A DNA stretch of 64,000 nucleotides from positions 372,001 through 436,000 of the forward strand of contig NZ_QNRH01000002.1 of NCBI RefSeq assembly GCF_003314995.1, in the 5' to 3' direction. Positions within the stretch are counted from its first letter, which is position 1. The number at the start of each line of letters is the position of its first letter. The notes below the pieces were generated by a model. That model worked only from the letters and a program-made list of their open reading frames with translations. It did no database searches and was not told where the DNA came from. The translations under genes were made by a program, and so were the position numbers. The DNA is from Pseudochrobactrum asaccharolyticum (GTDB taxonomy: Bacteria > Pseudomonadota > Alphaproteobacteria > Rhizobiales > Rhizobiaceae). Shown here in pieces: positions 1 through 9,203 of the stretch.

Positions 1-3000
1 CGGGATGCGAGAGATAGAGACCGGAAACCGATGAACCGGGCCACATCGCATAGCTTTCCGTCAGTTCCACACCTGTGGTTGCCGTGGCATCCAGCAGGCG
101 GAACAGCGTGGTCTTTTCCGTATGGTCAGGCTGTGCCGGATAGCCCGGTGCCGGACGGATACCCGCATAAGGCTCGCCCACCAGCTGATCCGGCGTGAAA
201 GTCTCATCTGCGCCATAGCCCCAAAACTCTTTGCGCACCCGCTCATGCATTGCCTCGGCAAAGGCTTCTGCAAAACGGTCAGCCAGTGCTTTAACCAGAA
301 TGGAGGAATAATCATCATTGGCACGTTCAAAGCGCTCGGCAATCGCCACTTCCTCAATACCGGCAGTGACCACGAAACCGCCGATATAATCGGCCTTGCC
401 ACTATCCTTTGGGGCCACAAAATCCGACAGTGCTACATTCGGACGACCGTCGCGCTTCGATAATTGCTGGCGCAACGTGTAGAATGTATCCGTATGCTCG
501 AGACGGGCTTCATCCTTATAGAGATGAATATCATCACCCACCACATTGGCCGGCCAGAAGCCGATGACCGCACGCGGTGCAAACCATTTCTCGTCGATGA
601 TCTTCTTCAGCATAGCCTGCGCATCTTCATAAAGTTGACGCGCGGCAGGCCCCTGTTTCTCATCATCGAGAATGGCTGGGAACCTGCCTTTTAGCTCCCA
701 TGTCTGGAAGAAAGGTGTCCAGTCAATATAACGTGCCAGTTCTTGCAAATTATAGGTTTCAAAGACCTTGGTGCCGAGGAAGGACGGCTTCGGCGGGGTA
801 TAATTTTCCCAATCAAGTTTTTCGCCATTCTCACGGGCACGTGCCAGTGGCAGGCGTTTTTTCTCCGCCTCGCTCCGCTCATGGGCAGCGGTTACCTTGG
901 CGTATTCCGTGCGAATATCGGCAACATAGCCGTCTTTCTGCTCCGGCGATAGCAGCTGTGACACAACACCAACGGCGCGGCTGGCATCCAGCACATAGAC
1001 GGTCTGGCCACGCTGATATTTCGGATGAATTTTCACCGCCGTATGCACACGGCTGGTCGTAGCGCCGCCAATCAGCAATGGCAGGTCAAAGCCTTCGCGC
1101 TCCATCTCGGCGGCCACATGCACCATTTCATCCAGCGACGGTGTGATAAGACCGGACAGACCAATAATGTCCACCTTCTCGTCTTTTGCCACCTGCAATA
1201 TCTTGGCCGCAGGCACCATCACGCCGAGATCGATGATTTCATAATTGTTACAAGCCAGCACAACACCGACAATATTCTTGCCGATATCATGCACGTCGCC
1301 CTTCACCGTCGCCATCAGGATTTTTCCGGCACTCTGGCGCTCCTCACCGCCATTCTGCGCCTTTTCTTCTTCCATATAGGGCAGCAAAACTGCCACGGCC
1401 TGTTTCATCACACGGGCGGATTTCACCACCTGTGGCAGAAACATTTTCCCCGAGCCGAACAGATCACCCACCACATTCATACCGGCCATCAGCGGACCTT
1501 CAATCACATGCAGCGGACGCTCGGCACTCTGACGGGCCTCTTCCGTATCGGCCTCAATATATTCGGTAATACCGTTGACCAGCGCATGTTCAATCCGCTT
1601 CTCAACGCTCCACTCACGCCAGCTTAAATCTTTCTCTTTGGCTTCCTTGCCGGCAGTCCCGCGAAAACGCTCCGCAATTTCCAGCAGGCGTTCAGTTGCA
1701 TCCTCACGACGGTTCAACACCACATCTTCGCAGGCTTCTCGCAATTCCGGATCAATGGATTCGTAAACTGCCAGCTGACCGGCATTGACGATCCCCATAT
1801 CCATGCCGACCTGAATAGCATGATAAAGAAACACCGCATGCATCGCTTCGCGCACCGGCTCATTACCACGGAACGAGAAAGACAGGTTAGAAACACCGCC
1901 GGAAATATGTACATGCGGCAGAGTCTCAATGATTTCCTTGGTCGCTTCAATGAAATCATTGCCGTAATTATTATGCTCTTCGATCCCTGTCGCCACGGCA
2001 AACACATTCGGATCAAAGATGATATCTTCCGGCGGGAAGCCGACTTCTTCGGTGAGGATTTTATAGGCGCGTGTACAAATCTCGACTTTGCGCTGTTTGG
2101 TATCCGCCTGACCGGTTTCATCAAAGGCCATCACCACCACAGCAGCACCATAGGCACGCACCAGTTTGGCATGATGAATAAAGGCTTCCTCACCTTCTTT
2201 CAGCGAGATGGAATTGACCAGCGGTTTGCCCTGCACGCATTTCAGACCGGCTTCGATCACATCCCATTTGGAACTGTCAATCATCACCGGCACACGGGCA
2301 ATATCCGGCTCGGCAGCAACCAGATAGAGATAATCAACCATCACCTTCTGACTGTCGATCAGGCCCTCATCCATATTGATATCGATGATCTGCGCACCAT
2401 TATTCACCTGATCACGGGCAACATCGAGCGCCGTCGTGTAATCACCGGCGGTAATCAGTTTTTTAAACCTGGCAGAACCGGTGACATTGGTACGCTCGCC
2501 GACATTCACAAACGGAATATCCTTAGTCAGCGTAAACGGCTCAAGACCACTCAAACGCATCAATGGTGCCAGTTTCACCGGTTTGCGCGGCTCATATTTA
2601 CCGGTAGCTTCGGCAATCGCGGTAATATGTTCCGGCGTGGAGCCGCAGCAACCGCCCACCACATTGACCAGCCCTTCACGCGCAAAGCTCTCCATCTGCG
2701 CGGCCATTACTTCCGGCGTCTCATCATAGCGACCGAACTCATTCGGCAAACCGGCATTCGGATAGGCGCAAACAAAAGTATCCGCCACACCTGAAAGCTC
2801 TGCCAGATGCGCACGCATCGCATTGGCACCGAGCGCACAGTTAAGACCAATGGTGAAAGGCCGTGCATGGCGCAGCGAATACCAGAAAGCTGTGGGCGTC
2901 TGGCCGGACAATGTACGGCCGGAAAGATCGGTAATGGTGCCGGAAATCATCAGCGGCAAGCGGATGCCTTTTTCAGCGAATACCTGCTCACAGGCAAAGA

Positions 3001-3626
3001 CCGCAGCCTTGGCATTGAGCGTATCAAAGATGGTTTCAATCAGGATAATATCCGAACCACCATCAACCAGACCGTTGATCTGCTCGGCATAGGCAATACG
3101 CAGATCATCAAATGTCACGGCACGGAAACCCGGATTGTTCACATCCGGCGACAGGGAAGCAGTACGGTTTGTCGGCCCCAAAGCACCGGCAACAAAACGG
3201 CGACGGCCATCTTTTTGTTGCGCTCGCAAAGCTGCGCGGCGTGCCAGACGGGCACCATCGCGGTTCAGCTCATAGACCGCAGCCTCCATGCTGTAATCGG
3301 CCTGTGCAATGGAAGTGGAAGAGAATGTATTGGTCTCAAGAATATCTGCCCCTGCCATCGCATAGGCATAATGAATTTCTTCAATTGCTTGCGGCTGGGT
3401 CAGTGTCAGAAGGTCGTTATTACCCTGCAGATGACATTCGCAACCGGCAAAGCGCTCACCACGGAAATGCTCTTCATGAAACCCAAGTCCCTGAATTTGT
3501 GTCCCCATGGCGCCATCAAGAATGAGGATACGTTCCCGTGCAGCTTTTTGCAGGGCAGCAAGCACCTCGGAACCATCCGGCCTGTCTGCAACCGGTCCGA
3601 AAAGATTGTCAAAAGAAGTGCTCATC
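1..3626 (-). CDS. metH: Cobalamin-dependent methionine synthase MetH (3' end outside window)
   Basis: It transfers a methyl group from 5-methyltetrahydrofolate through cobalamin to homocysteine, making methionine in the cytosol. About 1208 codons are present from the ATG at 3626. Only the last few dozen residues, beyond [19 protein letters not shown] at the left edge, are missing. Domains read in order: the homocysteine domain with its zinc cysteines in GLNCALGA (about residue 263) and GGCCGS (about 325); the pterin-binding domain; the B12 domain with the histidine ligand in DVHDIG (about 777); and the C-terminal AdoMet reactivation domain. No metF lies beside it. A palindrome at 3679-3700 sits about 55 bp upstream of the start and is a plausible operator. 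Long open frames on the opposite strand here are shadows. Confidence 0.97.
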
Positions 3627-3678
3627 CGATACCTGCCTGTCACTCAAAATGCCGTTCAAATTCAAATGTCAATTTGAT

Positions 3679-3700
3679 GACATAAACATATCTTTATGTC
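3679..3700. promoter_or_regulatory. Palindromic operator candidate upstream of metH
   Basis: Arms GACATAAA and TTTATGTC flank a central CATATC, giving a 22-bp inverted repeat just upstream of metH. Size and position fit a dimeric winged-helix repressor. ArsR-family methionine-cycle regulators (SahR, SamR) bind AT-rich palindromes of this kind in Proteobacteria, but I cannot confirm a consensus match from memory. Assignment to a regulator is inference; the palindrome is directly visible. Confidence 0.55.
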
Positions 3701-3726
3701 AAACAAAGCATTTGATCTTTTATGAT

Positions 3727-3747
3727 GCGAGTTGTTCACCAACTCGC
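3727..3747. repeat. Short perfect inverted repeat
   Basis: GCGAGTTG and CAACTCGC pair perfectly around a 5-nt loop. No T-run follows on either strand, so it is not a standard terminator. It would lie upstream of or within the metH leader. Confidence 0.5.
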
Positions 3748-3957
3748 TATCCGCATTTACGAAGTGTGAAGCTGTGCGGCACAAATTCGCTGCAATTCTC
3801 CCGCCCTTTCAGTCATAGTAAACTGCGTTTTTACGGGTATCACCGGAATAAAAGCAGTCATGCAGCGTTCATCTCATGAAGAGTAATATTGACAGATGCA
3901 TGTCATAAAAGCCGGATTGCTTCTTATGAACTGCGCTTTGATCTGAGGAGAAACAAA

Positions 3958-4422
3958 ATGAGAAAAATGCTTTCTTATTTTACTGCCGCGCTGACAGCGC
4001 TGACCATGAGCATCCTGTCCTTTGGCAGTGCTGCGCAGGCTCAGCCTTCGGCAGCAACCCATAATGCTGTGTTGCAGGATATGACATCATCCGGACAGGG
4101 ACTGAGCCGGAATGTACAATATTATCCGGAGCGTCGTCATTACCGTGAAAGACGGAATTACAACCGCCATTATAATCGTCCGCATTACAGACCACACTAC
4201 CGTCCATATTACAGGCCTTACTACCGGCCTTATTATCAGCCGCAGTTCCGCTATTATCGTCCGGCACCACCACGCCATTACCGTCCGGCTCCGGTTTACC
4301 GTTCAGGACGGAACAGCCATATCAACTGGTGCTACAACCGCTACCGCTCTTACCGCGCATCGGACAATACATTCCAGCCGAATTACGGCCCGCGCCGTCA
4401 GTGCTACTCACCTTACACCTGA
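3958..4422 (+). CDS. BA14K family secreted Tyr/Arg/Pro-rich protein
   Basis: The protein has 154 residues from the ATG at 3958, preceded by GAGGAG; an upstream in-frame extension lacks such a site. An N-terminal signal peptide ends near the AQA motif (about residue 24). The middle is low complexity and built from repeats of the HYRPYYRP type. The C-terminus ([19 protein letters not shown]... through QCYSPY) matches the BA14K domain, named after an immunoreactive 14-kDa Brucella protein and widespread in Hyphomicrobiales. Function is not well established; surface or periplasmic location is inferred from the signal peptide. The two C-terminal cysteines may form a disulfide. A terminator follows at 4436-4459. 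Confidence 0.85.
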   Translation: MRKMLSYFTAALTALTMSILSFGSAAQAQPSAATHNAVLQDMTSSGQGLSRNVQYYPERRHYRERRNYNRHYNRPHYRPHYRPYYRPYYRPYYQPQFRYYRPAPPRHYRPAPVYRSGRNSHINWCYNRYRSYRASDNTFQPNYGPRRQCYSPYT

Positions 4423-4435
4423 GGCATAAAACAAA

Positions 4436-4459
4436 AACGCCGCCCTTATGGGCGGCGTT
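4436..4459 (+). terminator. Rho-independent terminator after BA14K gene
   Basis: AACGCCGCCC and GGGCGGCGTT pair across a 4-nt loop and are followed by TTTC. The A-run on the other side means it may also serve the convergent small membrane protein gene. Confidence 0.85.
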
Positions 4460-4483
4460 TTCATCAATAGACTACAAAGATTA

Positions 4484-4729
4484 TCAGGTTACATAGGCAC
4501 CGATCGAAGCGGCAACCAAGCCAATCGCTACAGCGATCAGAGCACCGTAAACACGCGGCTTGTCCAGCAGAACAGCGAATGCTGAAAACCAGGCAACAAC
4601 GGCAGCACCCAGTGCAAACAAGAAGCCAGGCTTGTCATAAACCACGAGATTTACGGTTATCAGGGCACCAATAATCAGCGCGCCGAAAACGATCATCATG
4701 CCCATGGCATATTTTTCATAATCGTCCAT
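4484..4729 (-). CDS. Small hydrophobic membrane protein, unknown family
   Basis: This is an 81-residue protein starting MDDYEKYAMG. I prefer the ATG at 4729 because AGGA stands 7 nt upstream; an ATG two codons earlier is too close to it. Three hydrophobic stretches follow (about residues 11-27, 34-52 and 60-79), so it is probably an inner-membrane protein with three helices. I do not recognise the family. It has its own intergenic spaces and no operon partner. The open frame, ribosome binding site and regular hydrophobicity support a real gene. Confidence 0.65.
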   Translation of the reverse strand: MDDYEKYAMGMMIVFGALIIGALITVNLVVYDKPGFLFALGAAVVAWFSAFAVLLDKPRVYGALIAVAIGLVAASIGAYVT

Positions 4730-4910
4730 ATGCATTTCCTATGTATCAGCCTGTTTCATTTCAGGCTCTGAGCAGCTTACAACACAACCGACAAAGCAAT
4801 ATCAGTCTGACGTGTCATCAATTCAACGTCAGACAATCACTTTTAACGTGAATCTTCAACTGTTGATCATCACGAATATCAGCATTACCACTGCTTTTCA
4901 GGGGATTATT

Positions 4911-5204
4911 TCAGCCAATGGTTGATGTGAAATCAGCCGAATAGCGCATTTCGCGCAACGGACGCACTTCCTGAGTCGTCGCATCATAGGTCGGATGAGC
5001 TTTAAAAGCCGCCAGAGCAGCCTCATCGCGGAATTCGCCGTAAACCACCAGATCAATCCGGTCACACATCGGATCGACCTTGCTGTTGGCCACAACTTCA
5101 AAGCATTCCGAATGGGGAATTGTCGCCAGAGCCCGCAAACGGCGACACACATCCTCCACGTCTTGATCTGCTTTGACGCTGAAAAATACAATATGCCGTA
5201 TCAC
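4911..5204 (-). CDS. Dabb (stress-responsive alpha/beta barrel) family protein
   Basis: The protein has 97 residues and a GTG start at 5204, preceded by AGGA about 8 nt upstream. The N-terminal IRHIVFFSVK and the downstream VVYGEFRDEAALAAFKAHP are typical of the dimeric alpha/beta-barrel Dabb fold. Members are small cytosolic proteins; some bind hydrophobic ligands or catalyse cyclisations, and many have no known substrate. No context suggests a substrate here. Confidence 0.8.
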   Translation of the reverse strand: MIRHIVFFSVKADQDVEDVCRRLRALATIPHSECFEVVANSKVDPMCDRIDLVVYGEFRDEAALAAFKAHPTYDATTQEVRPLREMRYSADFTSTIG

Positions 5205-5326
5205 GAGTTTTTCCTAATCCATAAAAGCATGCAAAGAGGTATAAAACCTCTTATTCTGAAGTCCTGTCTATCATGGGGAATATGGAAAAGTCATCTTCAA
5301 ATCAGCCCGAAGACATCACTTTCAAT

Positions 5327-5674
5327 TCAGGCTGCTTCACGGTCAGCTTCTGTGCCCGGAGCCAGAGTAACTTCCAGACCGTTGAGTTCTTCCGTCATGA
5401 TAATTTGACAGGAAAGTCGTGAATTATCCTCAACATGGAATGTCTGATCGAGCTGATCCAGCTCTTCATCCTGCGGCTCATAGAGCTTACCCGCCCATTC
5501 CGGCGTCACATAGACATGACAGGTGCCGCATGCACAGGCACCGCCGCATTCCGCTTTAATATTCAGCCCCCAGTCACGGATAACCTCCATAACGCGAAAG
5601 CCTTCGAGAGCCTCAAGCGTATGGCGCTCGCCTTTTTGATCGGTAACATGAATGAGAAGCGTATCAGAACTCAC
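5327..5674 (-). CDS. 2Fe-2S ferredoxin (adrenodoxin-like)
   Basis: This is a 115-residue electron carrier. Cluster ligands lie in CGGACACGTC (Cys-x5-Cys-x2-Cys) with a fourth Cys in RLSCQI, as in the ISC/adrenodoxin class. The open frame runs upstream to 5788, but that extension is unlike ferredoxins. The family N-terminus fits the GTG at 5674 (reading SSDTLLIHVTD). Partners could be cytochrome P450s or the iron-sulfur assembly system. It lies downstream of the cys genes on the same strand but is separated from them by about 150 bp, so co-transcription is possible but unproven. Confidence 0.88.
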   Translation of the reverse strand: MSSDTLLIHVTDQKGERHTLEALEGFRVMEVIRDWGLNIKAECGGACACGTCHVYVTPEWAGKLYEPQDEELDQLDQTFHVEDNSRLSCQIIMTEELNGLEVTLAPGTEADREAA

Positions 5675-5825
5675 AACAATGCCTTTTGAGTAGCGCAGAC
5701 GTGGGGTGATAGGAGTTAGATAATGTTTTCGGCACATAAAACAAGCTTTATTCCTGTTTCCCGATGCCGATACCGTGATTTGGCACAATCTCCCACCATT
5801 CAGGCAGAAACGGAAACCACCCTAT

Positions 5826-6368
5826 TTAAAAACCCTGACGGCGACGCCAGCTATAGCCTGCCAGTCCTTGTTCTGCACCATGAATACCACCGGCAACAGG
5901 CTGATAATACAGACCGGTATCATGCAATTCACCAGCCAGAAGACGGCGTAAAGCCCGCGCGTCACTGATCTGTAAAGTATCAAAACCAGCGCGCAACATA
6001 GCGCCGATCTGATCAATATGGACGGCACCTGATGCCCTGATCTCACCGGAAAATCCGTAATGACTGCGAAGCCGCGCGGCCTTGGAAAAAGACCGCCCGT
6101 CATTGAAAGCCGGAAAATCCAGCACCAGAATTTCGATAAATTTCAGATCATCCAGCAAAGTATCGAGCGCCTCACCAGCCTCAACCCGTACACCGATCCG
6201 GATATTGTGGCTGCGCAAAAGCTCACGGCTGATCTGCGGCCAAAGCTGCAACGGAATGATCACCGCTTCATGGGCGATGATTTCCTCAACACTTTCAAGA
6301 TTGACAAAAACATCCTCGATCAGGCCGGAACGCGACCACAGTGCCGATACAACTGTTTCTTCCGTCAT
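5826..6368 (-). CDS. DUF934 family protein of the cys operon
   Basis: The 180-residue protein matches DUF934, found almost always beside cysH/cysI in alphaproteobacteria and some other Proteobacteria. Typical segments are the LQLWP motif, GVRVEAGE, and a C-terminal RRLLAGELHDTGLYYQP. Its start overlaps the cysH stop by 4 bp, which points to translational coupling. Its role is not established; an accessory role in APS or sulfite reduction is inferred from position only. It is the last gene of the minus-strand sulfur cluster. Confidence 0.88.
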   Translation of the reverse strand: MTEETVVSALWSRSGLIEDVFVNLESVEEIIAHEAVIIPLQLWPQISRELLRSHNIRIGVRVEAGEALDTLLDDLKFIEILVLDFPAFNDGRSFSKAARLRSHYGFSGEIRASGAVHIDQIGAMLRAGFDTLQISDARALRRLLAGELHDTGLYYQPVAGGIHGAEQGLAGYSWRRRQGF

Positions 6369-7114
6369 AGATCTGCTCCCTTGATCTTATCCTTATGCAA
6401 ATGCTGTTCGAGACCGCCCAGATGAATACCGCATTCGGTTTTGCCCGAACCTGACCAGCGACCTGCCCGCTGATCTTCATCATCACTAACCGGCCGTGTG
6501 CATGGCATGCAGCCGATGGAGCGATAGCCCTGCTCGACCAGCGGATGCGGCGGCAGATGATGGAACGCGCGATAGGCTTCCAGATGCTCTGAAGTCCAGT
6601 CCCGCAGCGGATTAATCCGGATATGCTCTCCTACCGCTTCGAAAGCAGGCAAACCATTGCGCGTTGCTGCCTGAAACTGCTTGCGTCCCGTGAACCACGC
6701 CTCAAAAGGCGCAATTCCTTGTGCGAGTGGCTGGACTTTACGTAGATCGCAGCAGCGGTCTTTATCGGTCAGGCACAAAGCGCCGAGCGGATCATGAGTT
6801 TTCAAAGCGCCCGCATCCGGAAGCAAATCGCGCACATCCGTTAGTCCCAATTCCTGCACCAATTGCGCCTGATAACGCAATGTTGCCGGAAAATGCTTAT
6901 TGGTCTGCAAAAACAAAACCGGCAGCGATGGCTGCACCCGCGCAATCAGATGCAACAGAATTGCGGAATCCGCACCGAAAGATGACACCGCCGCCAGCCC
7001 TGCACCAAACTCTTTGACGGCCACGGCGATAATCGCGTCGGCACTTGCATCGCCGTAAAGGTAATTCAGACGTTGCGCTCTGTCTGCTGTGGTCTCAAGA
7101 AGATCAGGCTGCAT
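6365..7114 (-). CDS. cysH: Assimilatory APS reductase CysH
   Basis: The enzyme reduces adenylyl sulfate to sulfite with thioredoxin in the cytosol. I place the start at the ATG at 7114 (MQPDLLETTADRAQ), giving 249 residues; the open frame upstream lies inside cysI. The PP-loop motif is VSSFGADSA. The paired cysteines in KDRCCDLRKV and the GCMPC motif bind a 4Fe-4S cluster, which marks the APS-type enzyme rather than the PAPS-type. The catalytic Cys lies in ECGIHL at the C-terminus. It overlaps the end of cysI by 11 bp and DUF934 by 4 bp, so the three form a coupled unit. Confidence 0.95.
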   Translation of the reverse strand: MQPDLLETTADRAQRLNYLYGDASADAIIAVAVKEFGAGLAAVSSFGADSAILLHLIARVQPSLPVLFLQTNKHFPATLRYQAQLVQELGLTDVRDLLPDAGALKTHDPLGALCLTDKDRCCDLRKVQPLAQGIAPFEAWFTGRKQFQAATRNGLPAFEAVGEHIRINPLRDWTSEHLEAYRAFHHLPPHPLVEQGYRSIGCMPCTRPVSDDEDQRAGRWSGSGKTECGIHLGGLEQHLHKDKIKGADL

Positions 7115-8774
7115 GCACAGCCTCCCCGTAGAGCGCAGTCTTGAACGGCTGCGCACCCAAACGACGATAGGTCTCGAGAAAGCTTTCCTGCGGTGCACTA
7201 CGAATATTCAGATAGGTATTGACCACCGTTTCAATGGCATCCACCACGTCTTCAGTAGAAAAACCACGGCCGGTAATATCACCGATGGATGTCTGCTCAT
7301 CGCCGGAACCGCCGAGCGTGATCTGGTACAGCTCCTCGCCTTTTTTCTCTACGCCGAGAATACCGATATGGCCGACATGGTGATGACCGCAGGCATTGAT
7401 GCAGCCGGAAATTTTGATCTTCAGATCACCGATTTCTTCCTGCCGCTCCTGCGAACCAAAACGCTCAGAAATACGCTGTGCAACAGGAATGGAACGGGCA
7501 TTGGCCAGCGCGCAATAGTCCAGACCAGGGCAGGCAATAATATCGGTAATCAGCCCTGCATTAGCGGTAGCAAGACCGGCCTGCTGCAATTGCGCATGGA
7601 GCAGTGGCAAATCGGCCAGCGCCACATGTGGCAGCACCAGATTTTGTTCATGGCTGACGCGGATTTCACTTTGCGAAAAGCGCTCAGCCAGATCGGCCAC
7701 AATATCCATCTGATCGGCCGATGCATCGCCCGGAATTTCACCGATAGCTTTGAGCGAGATTGTCACCACGCCATAATCAGGGTGCTTATGCGGTGTCACA
7801 TTGCGGGAAAACCATGAGGCAAAAGCCGCATCATTTTTACGCGTAGCAGCCACAAGCCCGTGCCCCTCTGCCTGCTCCGGCAATCGGGGCGCTGCAAAAT
7901 AGGTATTGATCGCCGCAATATCCGTTTCCGGCAGTTTCAGATCGCTGTCTTTGATAACCTGCCATTCGGCTTCAATCTGCGCCTGTAAATCCTCCAGTCC
8001 GGTTTCATGGACGAGGATTTTGATACGGGCCTTATATTTATTGTCACGGCGACCATGGAGATTATAGACCCGCACAATGGCAGTAATATAGGTTAGCAAA
8101 TCCGCTTCCGGCAAAAAATCCCGCACCTTCTTGGCGATCATCGGCGTGCGCCCCTGCCCGCCGCCAATATAGACCGCAAAGCCGCGCTGTCCCTGTTCAT
8201 TCTCTTTCAGATGCAGCCCGATATCATGCACCTGAATGGCTGCACGATCTGCCTCTGCACCTGTTACCGCAATTTTGAATTTGCGCGGCAGATAGGAAAA
8301 TTCCGGATGCAGTGATGACCATTGCCGCAAAATCTCGGCATAGGGGCGCGGATCAGCGACTTCATCCCGTGCCGCACCGGCGAAATGATCGGCGGTCACA
8401 TTACGGATGCAATTGCCGGAGGTTTGGATGGCATGCATCTCCACCTCGGCCAGTTCTTCCAGAATGGCGGGAATATCGGTGAGCTTCGGCCAGTTGAACT
8501 GCAAGTTCTGCCGCGTTGTGAAATGCCCGTAGCCACGGTCATAGACACGGGCAATATGCGCCAGCTTACGCATCTGACGGGAGGATAAAGTGCCGTAAGG
8601 TATCGCAATACGCAGCATATAGGCATGAAGTTGCAGATAAACACCGTTCATCAGACGCAGCGGCTTGAAGTGATCTTCACTCAACTCACCACTTAAACGA
8701 CGCGCCACCTGATCGCGAAACTGTTCCACACGGGCGAAAACAAATTCGCGGTCAAACTCATCATACCGGTACAT
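7104..8774 (-). CDS. cysI: Sulfite reductase hemoprotein subunit CysI (nitrite/sulfite reductase family)
   Basis: This 556-residue siroheme enzyme reduces sulfite to sulfide with six electrons. Cluster and siroheme ligands are CPGLDYC (Cys-x5-Cys) and GCINACGHH (Cys-x3-Cys). The N-terminal half has the ferredoxin-like repeat with TSGNCIRNVTAD. The start at 8774 has GAGGG about 7 nt upstream. Nitrite reductase is the main alternative, but the cysG and cysH neighbours favour sulfite. A 105-bp palindromic repeat separates it from the DUF2849 gene upstream. No cysJ-type flavoprotein is seen here; reduced ferredoxin or another reductase would be needed. Confidence 0.94.
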   Translation of the reverse strand: MYRYDEFDREFVFARVEQFRDQVARRLSGELSEDHFKPLRLMNGVYLQLHAYMLRIAIPYGTLSSRQMRKLAHIARVYDRGYGHFTTRQNLQFNWPKLTDIPAILEELAEVEMHAIQTSGNCIRNVTADHFAGAARDEVADPRPYAEILRQWSSLHPEFSYLPRKFKIAVTGAEADRAAIQVHDIGLHLKENEQGQRGFAVYIGGGQGRTPMIAKKVRDFLPEADLLTYITAIVRVYNLHGRRDNKYKARIKILVHETGLEDLQAQIEAEWQVIKDSDLKLPETDIAAINTYFAAPRLPEQAEGHGLVAATRKNDAAFASWFSRNVTPHKHPDYGVVTISLKAIGEIPGDASADQMDIVADLAERFSQSEIRVSHEQNLVLPHVALADLPLLHAQLQQAGLATANAGLITDIIACPGLDYCALANARSIPVAQRISERFGSQERQEEIGDLKIKISGCINACGHHHVGHIGILGVEKKGEELYQITLGGSGDEQTSIGDITGRGFSTEDVVDAIETVVNTYLNIRSAPQESFLETYRRLGAQPFKTALYGEAVHAA

Positions 8775-8793
8775 TTAACCCTCTCCCGACATT

Positions 8794-8898
8794 TAGAGCG
8801 CCGTGTGCCAGACTTGGCACACAAAGGTCGCTCTAACACTTTAAAATTAGAGCATAATTTTTCCTTAAACTGATTCAAGTTTAAGGAATTATGCTCTG
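8794..8898 (-). repeat. 105-bp two-hairpin palindromic repeat, copy A (Bru-RS-like)
   Basis: Read on the minus strand it starts (C)AGAGCATAATT, forms a hairpin ending AATTATGCTCTA, has a 12-nt spacer, then a second hairpin TAGAGCG ... GCGCTCTA. The outer TA is degraded to CA at one end. It closely matches copies at 25207-25311 and 52375-52481. Length and layout recall the Bru-RS1/RS2 elements of Brucella (from memory). It lies between two genes of the cys cluster. Confidence 0.88.
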
Positions 8899-8903
8899 AA
8901 ATC

Positions 8904-9203
8904 TCAACCGGCTACCGAATGCAGCCGTACCACAGGGGTGATTGTGGGGCCGGACAGGCGGATACGCTCGCGCAGACGAACCGGAAACAGTTCAACACCA
9001 CGCTCCTCGACCTCAATCAGATTGATATCCACCACTTCGTCGAAACGGCTGGCCTGCTTGCCGGCAGCTTCCAGTGCGGCAACCGCCTCGGGATGACGCG
9101 CCAGTAATGCACCGCGAATGGAGCTGGCCCAATGGCCGTCCGCAGCAAGCCAGACCGAAACACCGTCGCTCAGACGATTGGCACTCAGGACTTTGACTGT
9201 CAT
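8904..9203 (-). CDS. DUF2849 family protein
   Basis: The 99-residue protein matches DUF2849, typically found between cysG and cysI in Hyphomicrobiales. It is acidic to neutral, without membrane segments or cysteines. Its ATG overlaps the cysG stop (TAATG), so it is translationally coupled to cysG. Function is unknown; association with siroheme-dependent sulfite reduction is inferred from conserved position. Confidence 0.88.
   Translation of the reverse strand: MTVKVLSANRLSDGVSVWLAADGHWASSIRGALLARHPEAVAALEAAGKQASRFDEVVDINLIEVEERGVELFPVRLRERIRLSGPTITPVVRLHSVAG

Larger units (their letters stand above)
3627..3957. other. Intergenic region between divergent metH and BA14K genes
   Basis: This 331-bp divergent spacer holds no convincing gene. 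It contains the palindrome at 3679-3700 on the metH side and a perfect 8-bp stem (GCGAGTTG / CAACTCGC, 5-nt loop) at 3727-3747. A strong Shine-Dalgarno (GAGGAG at 3945-3950) precedes the BA14K start. Confidence 0.7.

Noticed and set aside
3627-3957. SAM-type riboswitch before metH
   Set aside because: No SAM-I, SAM-II or SAH riboswitch core was recognised; the spacer between the palindrome and the start is too short and simple.
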